NCBI RefSeq assembly: GCF_000426505.1
Contig: NZ_KE384532.1
Location: forward strand, 201,910-265,909
Source of the DNA: Nisaea denitrificans DSM 18348
Lineage (GTDB): Bacteria > Pseudomonadota > Alphaproteobacteria > Thalassobaculales > Thalassobaculaceae
Length of the DNA stretch: 64,000 nt
Reading direction: 5' to 3'
Numbering within the stretch: position 1 is the first letter of the stretch; each line of letters starts with the position of its first letter. Below the pieces are notes generated by a model. The model made no database searches and was not told where the DNA came from. It worked only from the letters and a program-made list of their open reading frames with translations. A program made the translations under genes and the position numbers. Below, one piece after another: positions 54,376 through 63,130 of this stretch.

Positions 54376-55008
54376 TCAGCCCGCGTCTTCAATCACGTCC
54401 AGCGCTGCTGTAAAAGCTTCGTCCGGGGTCATCGAAGACGTGTCGATCAGGATCGCATTGTCCGCTTGCTTCATCGGGGCATCGCTCCGACCGGCGTCGC
54501 GGGCATCACGTTCACGCATATCCTGCAAAACGCGCGCATATATAGCGGCCTCGCCCCGTTCCTGCAACTCTTTGAATCGCCGTTCGGCCCGGGCTTCCAC
54601 AGAAGCGGTGACGAAGAGTTTCCGGTCGGCGTCCGGGCAGATCACCGTGCCGATGTCCCGGCCATCCAGTATGGCCCCGCCCGCATTGCCCGGCGGATGC
54701 GTGGCGAACTGCCGTTGAAAACCTGTCAGCGCTGCCCGGACTGAGGGGATTGCCGCGACCTTGGAGGCAGCGGCCCCGGCTTCGCCCGTGCGCAGATCCG
54801 GGCTTCCCAGCAGGTCGAGATCCAGCGTGCGGGCCGCTTCCGTGGCGGCCTCCACATTGTCGGGAGCGCCGTTCCGGTGCAGCACCATCACGGCAACAGC
54901 GCGATAAAGCGAGCCGGTATCCAGATAGGCATATCCCAGATGATCCGCGAGCCGCCGGGCAAGCGTGCCCTTGCCGGCTGCTGCCGGCCCGTCAATGGCG
55001 ATGATCAT
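54376..55008 (-). CDS. cmk: cytidylate kinase
   Basis: A 210-residue nucleotide kinase that phosphorylates CMP and dCMP. Start [25 protein letters not shown] holds the P-loop. [16 protein letters not shown] follows, then [29 protein letters not shown] and the lid region. The ATG overlaps the aroA stop as ATGA. Gene order aroA-cmk-rpsA is conserved in proteobacteria. Confidence 0.95.
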   Translation of the reverse strand: MIIAIDGPAAAGKGTLARRLADHLGYAYLDTGSLYRAVAVMVLHRNGAPDNVEAATEAARTLDLDLLGSPDLRTGEAGAAASKVAAIPSVRAALTGFQRQFATHPPGNAGGAILDGRDIGTVICPDADRKLFVTASVEARAERRFKELQERGEAAIYARVLQDMRERDARDAGRSDAPMKQADNAILIDTSSMTPDEAFTAALDVIEDAG

Positions 55009-56336
55009 GTGACGGCTCCGCTGTTGATCTTCGCACCGGCGCCGCGCATCAGGTCGGCGAAACCGGGGAAGCTGGTGTCGATGGTCCTGGCATCGTCGAT
55101 GGCGACCGGAGCCTGGGCCCCCATGCCGAGGACGAGGAAGGACATGGCGATCCGGTGGTCGAGATCGGCTGCGATGGTTGCGCCACCAGCCACGCCATTC
55201 GAGGAGCCGGTGACGGCTAGCGTATCCTCGCCCTCCTCGACACGGACGCCCGTGGCGGCAAGGCCGCGTGCCATCGCTCCCAGACGGTCACTTTCCTTGA
55301 CCCGCAACTCGCCGACCCCGCGCATGATGGTGGCGCCCTCGGCGAAGGCGGCGGCGACGGAGAGGATCGGATATTCGTCGATCATGCTCGGCGCGCGTTC
55401 CGCCGGAACCTCGATGCCTTTCAGCGCGCTGCTACGTACCCGGATGTCGCCGATAGGCTCTCCGGCCTCGATACGGCGGTTCGAAATCTCGATATCCGCG
55501 CCCATCTCGATCAGCGTTTCGAACACGCCGAAGCGCAGCGGATTGAGGCCGACCGCCGGCAGGGTGATGTCGGAGTCCGGTGTGATCAGTGCGGCCACGG
55601 CCGGAAAGGCGGCGGAGGAGGGATCGGCTGGAACGACGATATCGCTTGCCTTGAACTCGGGCTGACCGGTCAGCGTGATGACGCGCCCCTCGGGAAGATC
55701 CTCGACCCGCACGTCCGCGCCGAAATGGCGGAACATGGTTTCGGTATGGTCGCGGGTTTTTTCAGGCTCGATCACCGTGGTCTCGCCCGGAGTGTTGAGG
55801 CCGGCAAGCAGGATCGCCGATTTCACCTGGGCCGAGGCGACGGGAAGCGTGTAGCGGATGGGCAGCGGGTCAGTGGCGCCTTCGACGCACAGCGGCAGGC
55901 GGCCGCCGGCGCGGCCGTGAAAGGCGGCGCCGATCTGGCTTAGCGGGGTAATGACGCGGCCCATGGGGCGGCGGCGCAAGGAAGCGTCGCCGGTGAAGAC
56001 GGCATTGATCGGATGACCGGCGACCAGTCCCATAAGAAGCCGGGCGGCGGTTCCGGAATTACCGAGGTCGAGCACGTCCTCCGGCTCGTCGAGCGTGCCG
56101 ATGCCGCGTCCGAAGACTTCCCATGTGCCGTCGTCCAGCCGGTTCACGCTGGCGCCGAGTGCGCGCATGGCGGCGGCCGTCGCGAGCACATCCTCGCCTT
56201 CCAGCAGCCCCGAAACCGCGGTCCGGCCGATGGCGAGGCCGCCGAGAATCAGGGAGCGATGGGAAATCGATTTATCGCCCGGCACCTTGAGGGTTCCGGA
56301 GAGCGCAGCGCTTTTTGATGAGGTAAGGGATGTCAT
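55005..56336 (-). CDS. aroA: 3-phosphoshikimate 1-carboxyvinyltransferase (EPSP synthase)
   Basis: A 443-residue EPSP synthase of the shikimate pathway. N-terminus [35 protein letters not shown] contains the PEP/shikimate lysine. [35 protein letters not shown] and [12 protein letters not shown] follow, with [17 protein letters not shown] and [16 protein letters not shown] later. Alphaproteobacterial EPSP synthases of this subclass carry Ala in the LMGLVAG segment. The start at 56336 aligns with the family; the longer frame upstream does not. Confidence 0.96.
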   Translation of the reverse strand: MTSLTSSKSAALSGTLKVPGDKSISHRSLILGGLAIGRTAVSGLLEGEDVLATAAAMRALGASVNRLDDGTWEVFGRGIGTLDEPEDVLDLGNSGTAARLLMGLVAGHPINAVFTGDASLRRRPMGRVITPLSQIGAAFHGRAGGRLPLCVEGATDPLPIRYTLPVASAQVKSAILLAGLNTPGETTVIEPEKTRDHTETMFRHFGADVRVEDLPEGRVITLTGQPEFKASDIVVPADPSSAAFPAVAALITPDSDITLPAVGLNPLRFGVFETLIEMGADIEISNRRIEAGEPIGDIRVRSSALKGIEVPAERAPSMIDEYPILSVAAAFAEGATIMRGVGELRVKESDRLGAMARGLAATGVRVEEGEDTLAVTGSSNGVAGGATIAADLDHRIAMSFLVLGMGAQAPVAIDDARTIDTSFPGFADLMRGAGAKINSGAVT

Positions 56337-56558
56337 GGGATTCTCACGGGGCTTTTCGCGGACAAAATCGCGTCGGCTTCGGGTTGACCGCAGGCTCTCT
56401 ATCACAGAGGCTGGCGGCCTGTCTGGGGGAAATAGGCACGACTGGCGGGATTCCGGGGGCTCCGTTGCGCATTTTCACTTTGACAGATGGGCGCATCACA
56501 GTTATTCGGCGCCTCTTGCAATAGCGATCCAGAGTCAAGTGACTGTCGGAGGAACGAC

Positions 56559-56990
56559 GTGGCGAAACCGGAATGGGGCATCAAGCGCACCTGCCAATCC
56601 TGCGGCGCGCGCTTCTATGACCTGATGAAATCTCCCATCGTCTGCCCAAAATGCGAAACCGAGTACGATCCCGAGGCGGTGCTGAAAAGCCGTCGGGCGC
56701 GTCCGGTTCCGGTGGCGGATGTGAAGAAAAAGAAACCAGCCGAGGCTGAGGACGCCGAACTCGAGGAAGAGGACGATGGTGTCGAGGAGCTTGCCTCGGA
56801 TGAGGACAAGGTCGTCGTCGCAGATGACGCTGATGATGACAGCGATGATGACGATGACGATGACGGTGAAGACACGTTGATTGCCGATCTCGACGACGAT
56901 GATGATGTTGTCGACGACTCTCTTCTCGATGACGATGACGATGACGACGCTGATGTCGTTGTCGTCAAAAAAGACGACGAAGATCTCTGA
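56559..56990 (+). CDS. FYDLN-type acidic protein (TIGR02300 family)
   Basis: A 143-residue protein with a start at GTG, backed by GGAGG 6 bases before it. The N-terminal 40 residues match the family: WGIKRTCQSCGARFYDLMKSPIVCPKCETEYDPE, with four cysteines forming a probable zinc ribbon. The family normally has FYDLN; here the last residue is Met. The rest is a long acidic tail dominated by Asp and Glu runs. Function unknown; common in alphaproteobacteria. Divergent from aroA. Confidence 0.9.
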   Translation: MAKPEWGIKRTCQSCGARFYDLMKSPIVCPKCETEYDPEAVLKSRRARPVPVADVKKKKPAEAEDAELEEEDDGVEELASDEDKVVVADDADDDSDDDDDDDGEDTLIADLDDDDDVVDDSLLDDDDDDDADVVVVKKDDEDL

Positions 56991-57096
56991 TCACGGGTGT
57001 TTTGACGATATCGTTAAAAAGCACTTGATCCATTGGGCTGGGCTCGCTACATAGCGAGCCCACCCGCGCCGGGGCCCAAACCGGCGCATGGTTATC

Positions 57097-57172
<76 letters not shown>

Positions 57173-57173
57173 T

Positions 57174-57203
57174 CGAAGCCCGCTGGGAAACCAGCGGGCT
57201 TCG
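57174..57203 (+). terminator. hairpin terminator after tRNA-Ala
   Basis: CGAAGCCCGCTGG-GAAA-CCAGCGGGCTTCG: perfect 13-bp stem just after the tRNA's CCA. Only short T stretches follow (tccattt), so it is a reasonable but imperfect intrinsic terminator. Confidence 0.7.
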
Positions 57204-57394
57204 TCCATTTCGGGCCTCAATTTCTCACAATATGGAGTGTTGAGAACCGCTTGGCGCGTGTCTGGGGCTCGCCAGATCCGTGGGGGACTCTTAAAGGGCT
57301 CCGCTGGTCGCGGTCAGCGCGCTTGTGACGGGTAGGCGTTCTTGAGGCGCGAATGTTAGTGCCTCAGTTTGAAAGGTATCTTCCGGAGAGTCTC

Positions 57395-57597
57395 ACAGCT
57401 TCGGCGCATTGATGCGCCTTGGTGCCGTATCGGCAGGCCAAGCGTACAGAAGAGGTTCTAGAGGCCGCCCGGGGCGGGACCGGTCAAGATCTATAAGCGG
57501 TCCGCGCGCCGGGGATATTCGGGGCCTTGTCGCTAACGGGCAAAATCTAGTGAAGGGCAGATTCTGCCAAGAAGCTTGGTGTAGGTCAGGCTTTTGC
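57395..57597 (+). pseudogene. degraded serine recombinase C-terminus
   Basis: Broken pieces, in different frames, match the end of a Hin/Gin-type resolvase. TTCGGCGCATTG (57400) reads FGAL, as in 'FxALAExER'. 57437-57475 reads AKRTEEVLEAARG, as in 'ERTxAGLAAARxxG'. Around 57508-57550 AGDIRGLVANGQNL resembles the linker and first HTH helix. 57557-57595 reads ADSAKKLGVGQAF, as in the final helix-turn-helix. No frame is intact. The N-terminal catalytic half was not found in 57205-57395. It lies beside a tRNA, which suits a former mobile element. Confidence 0.5.
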
Positions 57598-57945
57598 CAT
57601 GACTATTTCGATGCAGGCCAGCGCCAGCGGGCGTGACGGGCTTCCTGCGCCAGGCAGTGTGGCCCAACCGGAATCCATCATGACATCGTCACGCTGGTAG
57701 GATTGCGCTTTTTCCAGGTCGGCCAGTATTTTGGCCGCATTCGGGTCTGTCTTGGATCGGGCGACGCAGACCGGGACAAAGGCTTTAACGACTTCTGTTT
57801 GCGCCCTGTCGGAAGCAATTTTGTCCGCCTTGCTGCTGGTAATCCAGCCGCCCCAGGTAAAGCCGACTATTGTGATGGCGATAGCACCAAATCCGCAGCC
57901 AAGAATGCTCGGCTTAACCCATTCAGGTAATGTCAAAGTGTTCAC
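57586..57945 (-). CDS. small membrane protein of unknown function
   Basis: A 119-residue protein with one helix at about residues 14-36 (ILGCGFGAIAITIVGFTWGGWIT). A conserved-looking domain follows: KADKIASDRAQTEVVKAFVPVCVARSKTDPNAAKILADLEKAQSYQRDDVMMDSGWATLPG. Hypothetical proteins with this WGGWITxxKA segment occur in several alphaproteobacteria. It overlaps the recombinase relic at its 3' end. An AT-rich region lies upstream of its start. Confidence 0.7.
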   Translation of the reverse strand: MNTLTLPEWVKPSILGCGFGAIAITIVGFTWGGWITSSKADKIASDRAQTEVVKAFVPVCVARSKTDPNAAKILADLEKAQSYQRDDVMMDSGWATLPGAGSPSRPLALACIEIVMAKA

Positions 57946-58502
57946 TCCATCTGGCGGCGCCGTGGCCGCAGGTTCATATCCGGGTGTCGCGTTTCTTCAG
58001 GCAGAAGACGGCGCGCTCAGTGAGCGCGGTCTTGTCAATGATGCAATAATTTGAAAATACCGAAGCTAGTCGCAGCTTTAATGCTGACGCCCTTCTCCGT
58101 ATAAACAAAATAATTACAGAACTTCACTTTATACATATAGGCACGACGAGAAATAAAATTACAGGAAAATGCTGGGTATTATAAAATAAGTATTTAATAA
58201 TTTTTTTGTTGAAGGCGATTTTTTATTTGTTGTGTGCGCGATTTTTTCAGATTGTTGAGGGACGCGCTGTGCGACGAGCGGTAAAGCGTTCATGAGGGAC
58301 GACCCGCGCGGGGTGGGCCGGTATCGCCCGGCCCATCATGAAGGGATGTTGCAACTCTGGAGCTCTGTTGCCGGAGTCGTGGCGACCCGGTGCAGCCCAG
58401 CCATATCCTCAGGGGGAACGCAGATTCATCGTTGGACGCGGAAACCCCGATGCGGGTTGCCCCGCACCGGCCTTCAGGTCCGGCTACCGATAGCTGACGG
58501 TT
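57946..58502. other. gene-free stretch with AT-rich core and GC-rich hairpins
   Basis: No convincing coding frame. From about 58070 to 58250 the DNA is markedly AT-rich (for example 58188-58233), unlike the surroundings. From 58290 to 58502 it is GC-rich with several hairpins: GGGCCGG-TATCG-CCCGGCCC at 58314, GCGGGTTGCCCCGC and CCGGCCTTCAGGTCCGG near 58450-58490. The last two would lie just downstream of the epimerase gene on the minus strand and may end its transcript. I could not match the region to 6S, SRP or tmRNA. Confidence 0.4.
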
Positions 58503-59456
58503 CTAGGCGGCGCGAAAGCGGTTGTAGCGGCCGCCGGAACGGAACCGGTCGAGATAGGTCGGCAGGATCGCCTCGCAGGCTGTCGGCTTGATGCCGAAGT
58601 CTGCCAGGGTTGCCGCCCCTTCTGAAACCACATTGTCCGATTTCAGCAAAACCACCTGATCGCGGGTCAGCGGCGGTGTCGGCAACAGTTCGAGGAAGGT
58701 TGCCTCAAGGGAGGCAAGCCAGAACGGGATCTGGACCAGTCGGCATTTGCGACCGGTCTGCGCCACCACCAGTTCCATCAGATCCCTGAAGCTGTATGTC
58801 GTCGGGCCGCCGAGCTCGTATGTCTGGCCTTCCGCCGCGTCGGACGTCAGGGCCGCAAGAGCGGCACGGGCGACATCATCGACATAGACCGGCTGGAACT
58901 TCGTCTGACCGCCGCCGATAAGTGGCAGGAAGGAAAATGCTTCCGCCATCGTGCCGAAACGGTTGAAGAAATCGTCGTCGGGACCGAAGACAATGCTCGG
59001 CCGCAGGATGGTCGCTGTCGGGAAGGCGCTCTTCACGGCGGCTTCGCCGGCGGCCTTGCTGCGGGCGTAACGGGAGGCCGAGTTGGCATCTGCGCCGATG
59101 GCGGAGACATGGACGAACCTGGTGACGCCTGCTTTCGCGGCTTCGGCAGCAATCAGGCCCGCGGCCGTGCCCTGCACGGCGTCGAACCGGTTGCGCCCGC
59201 TCTCGAACAGGATGCCGCAGAGGTTGACGGCCATATCCGCGCCCTCAAGGGCCGCTGCAATGCCATCGCCCTTGGTCACGTCGACATGCACCGGGGTCAC
59301 CTGTCCGACAACACCCTGAACCTTGAGATGCTTGGCCCCCTCGACATCGCGGCAGCCGACGGTCACCCGGGCGCCCTGCTGCGCGAGTTCGCGCACGATG
59401 TTACGGCCGATAAAACCGGAGCCGCCGAAAACGGTGACCTTCTTGCCTCGGAACAT
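58503..59456 (-). CDS. NDUFA9-type NAD(P)-binding epimerase family protein
   Basis: A 317-residue extended SDR related to complex I accessory subunit NDUFA9. Its start MFRGKKVTVFGGSGFIGRNIVRELAQQG has AAGGA upstream. VTRFVHVSAIGADANSASRYARSKAAGEAAVKSAFPTATILRPSIVFGPDDDFFNRF follows, with the RYxxSKxxGE pattern. The C-terminal TRDQVVLLKSDNVVSEGAATLADFGI is typical of this bacterial family. Probably a complex I related or quinone-linked factor. Confidence 0.9.
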   Translation of the reverse strand: MFRGKKVTVFGGSGFIGRNIVRELAQQGARVTVGCRDVEGAKHLKVQGVVGQVTPVHVDVTKGDGIAAALEGADMAVNLCGILFESGRNRFDAVQGTAAGLIAAEAAKAGVTRFVHVSAIGADANSASRYARSKAAGEAAVKSAFPTATILRPSIVFGPDDDFFNRFGTMAEAFSFLPLIGGGQTKFQPVYVDDVARAALAALTSDAAEGQTYELGGPTTYSFRDLMELVVAQTGRKCRLVQIPFWLASLEATFLELLPTPPLTRDQVVLLKSDNVVSEGAATLADFGIKPTACEAILPTYLDRFRSGGRYNRFRAA

Positions 59457-59684
59457 GGTTGTTGTCCTTCTCAAGGGCGCCATTTCGGTTCCAGAAAAAC
59501 CGGAGGCGCATTCCATAATCTTACCGCCGCTTATAATATAGCAGAGCGGCCCGGGCGATCAAAAATCCCGGGCAACGACATGATGGGCAACCGGATTGTC
59601 ATATCGCCGCAAAAAGCCTTTGACAGACGCGCCGCGTGCTGGCATTTACCCGGCCTCACCGGCGGACACCTACCCGCCGGTTGT

Positions 59685-59771
<87 letters not shown>

Positions 59772-59811
59772 TCTCTCCTCAAAGTCGATCTGATACCCGG
59801 ATACGTGCTCG

Positions 59812-59847
59812 GTCCGACTTCGCCTTGGCGCACCATCTCTCCTGAAA
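59812..59847 (+). repeat. degenerate copy of the tRNA-Leu 3' end and flank
   Basis: GGTCCGACTTCGCCTTGGCG followed by CACCATCTCTCCTGAAAG aligns with the tRNA T arm, acceptor and downstream bases (GTTCGAGTCTTCTCCTGGGC, then CACCATCTCTCCTCAAAG), with a few substitutions and indels. It covers about 36 bases, 62 bases after the first copy. It could be a relic of a duplicated tRNA or a scar of an element that integrated at the tRNA. Confidence 0.7.
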
Positions 59848-59947
59848 GAAATCGCAAAACCGTTGGCGGGTCCCGATATTCTGTCGTAGGACCTGATTTG
59901 CGTGTGGCCGTTCATAGGCCTTGGACCAGATGGAGCAGGAGAGCCCC

Positions 59948-60559
59948 ATGACCATCACTTTGCACAAGGGCGATCTGCCGGACGGTCTCGATCTCGGGCC
60001 GGTGGTGGCGATCGACAGCGAGACCATGGGGCTGCGCCCGGAGCGCGACCGGCTCTGCGTGGTCCAGCTTTCCTCAGGCGACGGCAATGCGCACCTTGTT
60101 CAGTTCGCCAAGGGCGCTCATGACGCCCCGAACCTGGCCCGGCTGCTGACAGACCCGAATGTTCTGAAGCTGTTCCACTTCGCCCGCTTCGATGTGGCGG
60201 TCATGCAGGCCTATCTCGGCGTGGTGACGGCTCCGGTCTATTGCACGAAGATCGCGTCCAAGCTGGTGCGCACCTATACGGACCGCCACGGTCTCAAGGA
60301 TCTTTGCCGGGAGTTGCTCGGCGTCGACATGTCAAAGCAGCAGCAATCCTCGGATTGGGGCGCGGACGAGCTGACCGAGGAGCAGATGACCTATGCGGCA
60401 TCGGACGTGCTCTATCTGCACAAGTTGCGCGAAGAGCTGGATCGTCGGCTTGTGCGTGAAGGCCGTGATGGGATCGCCGCTGCGAGCTTTGCCTACCTGC
60501 CGACCCGTGCGGCGCTTGATCTGATCGGCTATGGCGGCGAGGATATTTTCTCTCATTGA
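59948..60559 (+). CDS. ribonuclease D (catalytic domain only)
   Basis: A 203-residue 3'-5' exonuclease of the DEDDy group. The start MTITLHKGDLPDGLDLG has GGAGAG upstream. VVAIDSETMGLRPERDRLCVVQLSS gives the first Asp-Glu, FHFARFDVAVMQ the second Asp and TYAASDVLYLHKLREEL the Tyr-Asp. It lacks the HRDC domains of E. coli RNase D, as is usual for the short alphaproteobacterial type. It processes tRNA or other RNA 3' ends. Confidence 0.9.
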   Translation: MTITLHKGDLPDGLDLGPVVAIDSETMGLRPERDRLCVVQLSSGDGNAHLVQFAKGAHDAPNLARLLTDPNVLKLFHFARFDVAVMQAYLGVVTAPVYCTKIASKLVRTYTDRHGLKDLCRELLGVDMSKQQQSSDWGADELTEEQMTYAASDVLYLHKLREELDRRLVREGRDGIAAASFAYLPTRAALDLIGYGGEDIFSH

Positions 60560-60731
60560 TGGCGGAAACATCGGGATTCGTTGACCCTTTGGCGCTCATT
60601 CGCCATACTTCCGCCGTATAGACAAGCAATTGTCGGGCCAAAACGTCGCGCATGGTGGTGCCGACCTGAACGGACTGGTGCCGCACGCGGGAATCCAAAG
60701 TGATTCCGAGGGATTCACGAAAGAGGATTGG

Positions 60732-61439
60732 ATGGCCGACCATATCGCGGAAAATGTGGGTGGAAACCCCGACGGTCGGCGTTTCATTCCGGACGGCCCG
60801 CGCACGCTGAGAGCAGACCAGTTCCGCGCCAGCCGCCTAGTGGGCTTCATGAAGCTGATCCTTCCGGCATTGGCGCTGGCCATCATCGCGCTCATTGTCA
60901 GTTGGCCTCAATTGATCCCTGATCACACGAAATTCCGGCTCGGCGACAAGGTAAAGAATGTCCTTGTCGCGGCGACGGACGGTCTCAGCATGGATCAGCC
61001 GCGCTATGTCGGCGTCGATGAGGAGCACCGGCCCTATGAAGTAACGGCCTCCCGCGCCAGCCAGCAGTCCCATGGCGACGACCGGCTCGACCTGGTCAAT
61101 CCGCAGGCTGACCTTGAGGTCAGCGACGACGAATGGATGGCACTTTCCGCCGCCACCGGGATCTACGATAAAAAGCAGAAAACGATCGATCTGGCGGGCG
61201 GTGTGACGGTATTCCACGATCAGGGCTACACGGTGACGTCCGATACCGCTCAGGTGTTGCTGGATAAGGGCATGGCGAGGAGCGACGATCCGGTCAGCGC
61301 CCATGGCCAGAGCGGCATCGCGACCGGAGAGGGTTTCCGGATCTATGATCGGGGCGCACGCGTTGTGTTCACCGGCAAAAGCAAGATCATCTTCTTCCCG
61401 GCTCAACTCCAGGGCGGCAAGCCCCAGGGCGTGAATTAA
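60732..61439 (+). CDS. lptC: LPS export periplasmic-facing protein LptC
   Basis: A 235-residue bitopic inner-membrane protein of the LPS transport bridge. Start MADHIAENVGGNPDGRR has AGAGG upstream; an in-frame TTG 34 codons earlier is less likely. A long N-terminal cytoplasmic tail precedes one helix (MKLILPALALAIIALIVSW). A beta-jellyroll periplasmic domain follows (DQPRYVGVDEEHRPYEVTASRASQ). Its TAA overlaps the lptA ATG (TAATG). Confidence 0.9.
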   Translation: MADHIAENVGGNPDGRRFIPDGPRTLRADQFRASRLVGFMKLILPALALAIIALIVSWPQLIPDHTKFRLGDKVKNVLVAATDGLSMDQPRYVGVDEEHRPYEVTASRASQQSHGDDRLDLVNPQADLEVSDDEWMALSAATGIYDKKQKTIDLAGGVTVFHDQGYTVTSDTAQVLLDKGMARSDDPVSAHGQSGIATGEGFRIYDRGARVVFTGKSKIIFFPAQLQGGKPQGVN

Positions 61440-62278
61440 TGCAGAATCAGTCTTTTCATCGGTATTTCAGCGGTGTTTTTGGCGCCGTGTCCCTGCTCGC
61501 CGTAATCGTCTATGGCTCGGCTGGTGCTTATGGCCAATCCCTTCAATCTGCCAACGGTGACAACGCGCCTGTCACTGTCGAGGCGGATGACGGTATTGAA
61601 TGGATCCGCGAAGACCAGATGTATGTGGCGCGCGGCAATGCCAGGGCCGAGCGGGGCGGAGTGGTTGTCGCCGCCGATACGTTGACCGCGCTTTATCGCG
61701 ACCAGAGCGGTGCCACGGACATCTATCGGATCGAGGCGATCGGCAATGTGGTGATTACCTCCGAAAAGCAGACCGGATATGGCGAGCGGGCGGTTTATGA
61801 TCTGGACGAGGCGGTTGCCGTCCTGCTCGGCACCAAGCAGCCGCCCCGGCTGGAAACCGGAACCGAGACCATCACGGCACGCGACAGTCTGGAATATTGG
61901 GACAAGCGTCAGATCGCCGTTGCCCGCGGAAATGCGGAGGCGAAGAAGGATGACCGGACGATCCGGGCCGATACACTGATTGCCCGTTTCGAGGAAGATG
62001 CCGCGGGTACTCTGGTCGCGAAACGCATGGACGCGGTCGGCAATGTTGTGATCACCACGGCCGAGGAGGTCGCGCGCGGGGACGAAGGCATCTACAATGT
62101 TGATTCGGAGACCGCCATCCTTCAGGGGAATGTGCGGATTACCCGGGGAGAGAACCAGCTGAACGGCGAACGGGCCGAAGTGAATCTCAAGACTGGTATC
62201 AGCAAACTGCTGGCCGGTCCGGAAGGCACACGGCAGCGGGTCAGGGGATTGTTCAATCCGAAGTCGGGCAAGAAATGA
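61439..62278 (+). CDS. lptA: periplasmic LPS transport protein LptA
   Basis: A 279-residue exported protein with a signal region ([23 protein letters not shown]) and OstA-type beta-strand repeats: [42 protein letters not shown], then [25 protein letters not shown], repeated once more in the second half. It is longer than E. coli LptA (185) because it holds two jellyroll halves, which is common in alphaproteobacteria. It forms the filament joining LptC to the outer membrane. Confidence 0.9.
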   Translation: MQNQSFHRYFSGVFGAVSLLAVIVYGSAGAYGQSLQSANGDNAPVTVEADDGIEWIREDQMYVARGNARAERGGVVVAADTLTALYRDQSGATDIYRIEAIGNVVITSEKQTGYGERAVYDLDEAVAVLLGTKQPPRLETGTETITARDSLEYWDKRQIAVARGNAEAKKDDRTIRADTLIARFEEDAAGTLVAKRMDAVGNVVITTAEEVARGDEGIYNVDSETAILQGNVRITRGENQLNGERAEVNLKTGISKLLAGPEGTRQRVRGLFNPKSGKK

Positions 62279-62324
62279 CCCGGCACGGCAAACGGCACAC
62301 CGGAAAGCGGGGCATAGGCTAGGG

Positions 62325-63119
62325 ATGAGCGATAGCAATATCGGTGAGACGGACAGCTCCGCGGGGGCTGGCGATGGCCCGCGCCTTGTCAGCAGCAATC
62401 GCGGGCTTGTCGTGCGGAATCTCGGCAAGCGGTATAAATCGCGGCCGGTGCTGCGCGATGTCAGCCTTTCCGTGCAGCGTGGTGAGGCGGTCGGTTTGCT
62501 CGGCCCGAACGGCGCCGGCAAGACCACCTGTTTCTATGTCATTACCGGGCTGATCTCAGCGGATTACGGCTCCATCCATCTCGATGGCGCCGATATCTCG
62601 GATCTGCCGATGTACCGGCGCTCCCGTCTCGGTATCGGTTATCTACCCCAGGAGGCGTCGATCTTCCGGGGGCTGACGGTCGAGCAGAACATCCGCGCGG
62701 TACTTGAGATCGTCGAGGACAATCCCAGCCAACGTGATGCGTTGCTGGAAGACCTGCTTGCCGAATTCTCGATCAGCCATTTGCGCCGGACCCCGTCCAT
62801 CGCGCTGTCGGGCGGTGAGCGCCGCCGGGTGGAGATTGCCCGCGCCCTGGCATCGCATCCGAACTTCATCCTGCTCGACGAGCCGCTGGCGGGTATCGAC
62901 CCGATCGCGGTCGGGGAAATTCGCGATCTGATCTCCCATCTCAAGGATCGCGGGATCGGCGTCCTGATCACCGATCACAACGTGCGCGAGACCCTGGATA
63001 TCGTCGACCGAGCGTTCATCCTGCATGATGGAAAGGTCCTTATGGACGGCGCGCCGGATGAGATCGTGTCCAATCATGACGTTCGTCGGGTTTATCTCGG
63101 CGAGCGCTTCAGGCTCTAG
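62325..63119 (+). CDS. lptB: LPS export ABC transporter ATP-binding protein LptB
   Basis: A 264-residue ATPase that powers LPS extraction. Walker [22 protein letters not shown]-loop YLPQEASIF, signature [37 protein letters not shown] with Walker B, and H-loop [14 protein letters not shown] Ser/Asp-rich N-terminal extension of about 30 residues precedes the domain. It lies 46 bases after lptA and 11 bases before rpoN. Confidence 0.95.
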   Translation: MSDSNIGETDSSAGAGDGPRLVSSNRGLVVRNLGKRYKSRPVLRDVSLSVQRGEAVGLLGPNGAGKTTCFYVITGLISADYGSIHLDGADISDLPMYRRSRLGIGYLPQEASIFRGLTVEQNIRAVLEIVEDNPSQRDALLEDLLAEFSISHLRRTPSIALSGGERRRVEIARALASHPNFILLDEPLAGIDPIAVGEIRDLISHLKDRGIGVLITDHNVRETLDIVDRAFILHDGKVLMDGAPDEIVSNHDVRRVYLGERFRL

Positions 63120-63130
63120 GGAGACCGGAT

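Noticed and set aside
58300-58500. 6S, SRP or tmRNA gene
   Set aside because: The hallmark sequences (SRP GGAAGG loop, tmRNA tag and acceptor end, 6S closing stem) were looked for and not found.
58292-58591. 99-codon plus-strand frame
   Set aside because: Poor composition and it overlaps the epimerase gene; more likely non-coding hairpin DNA.
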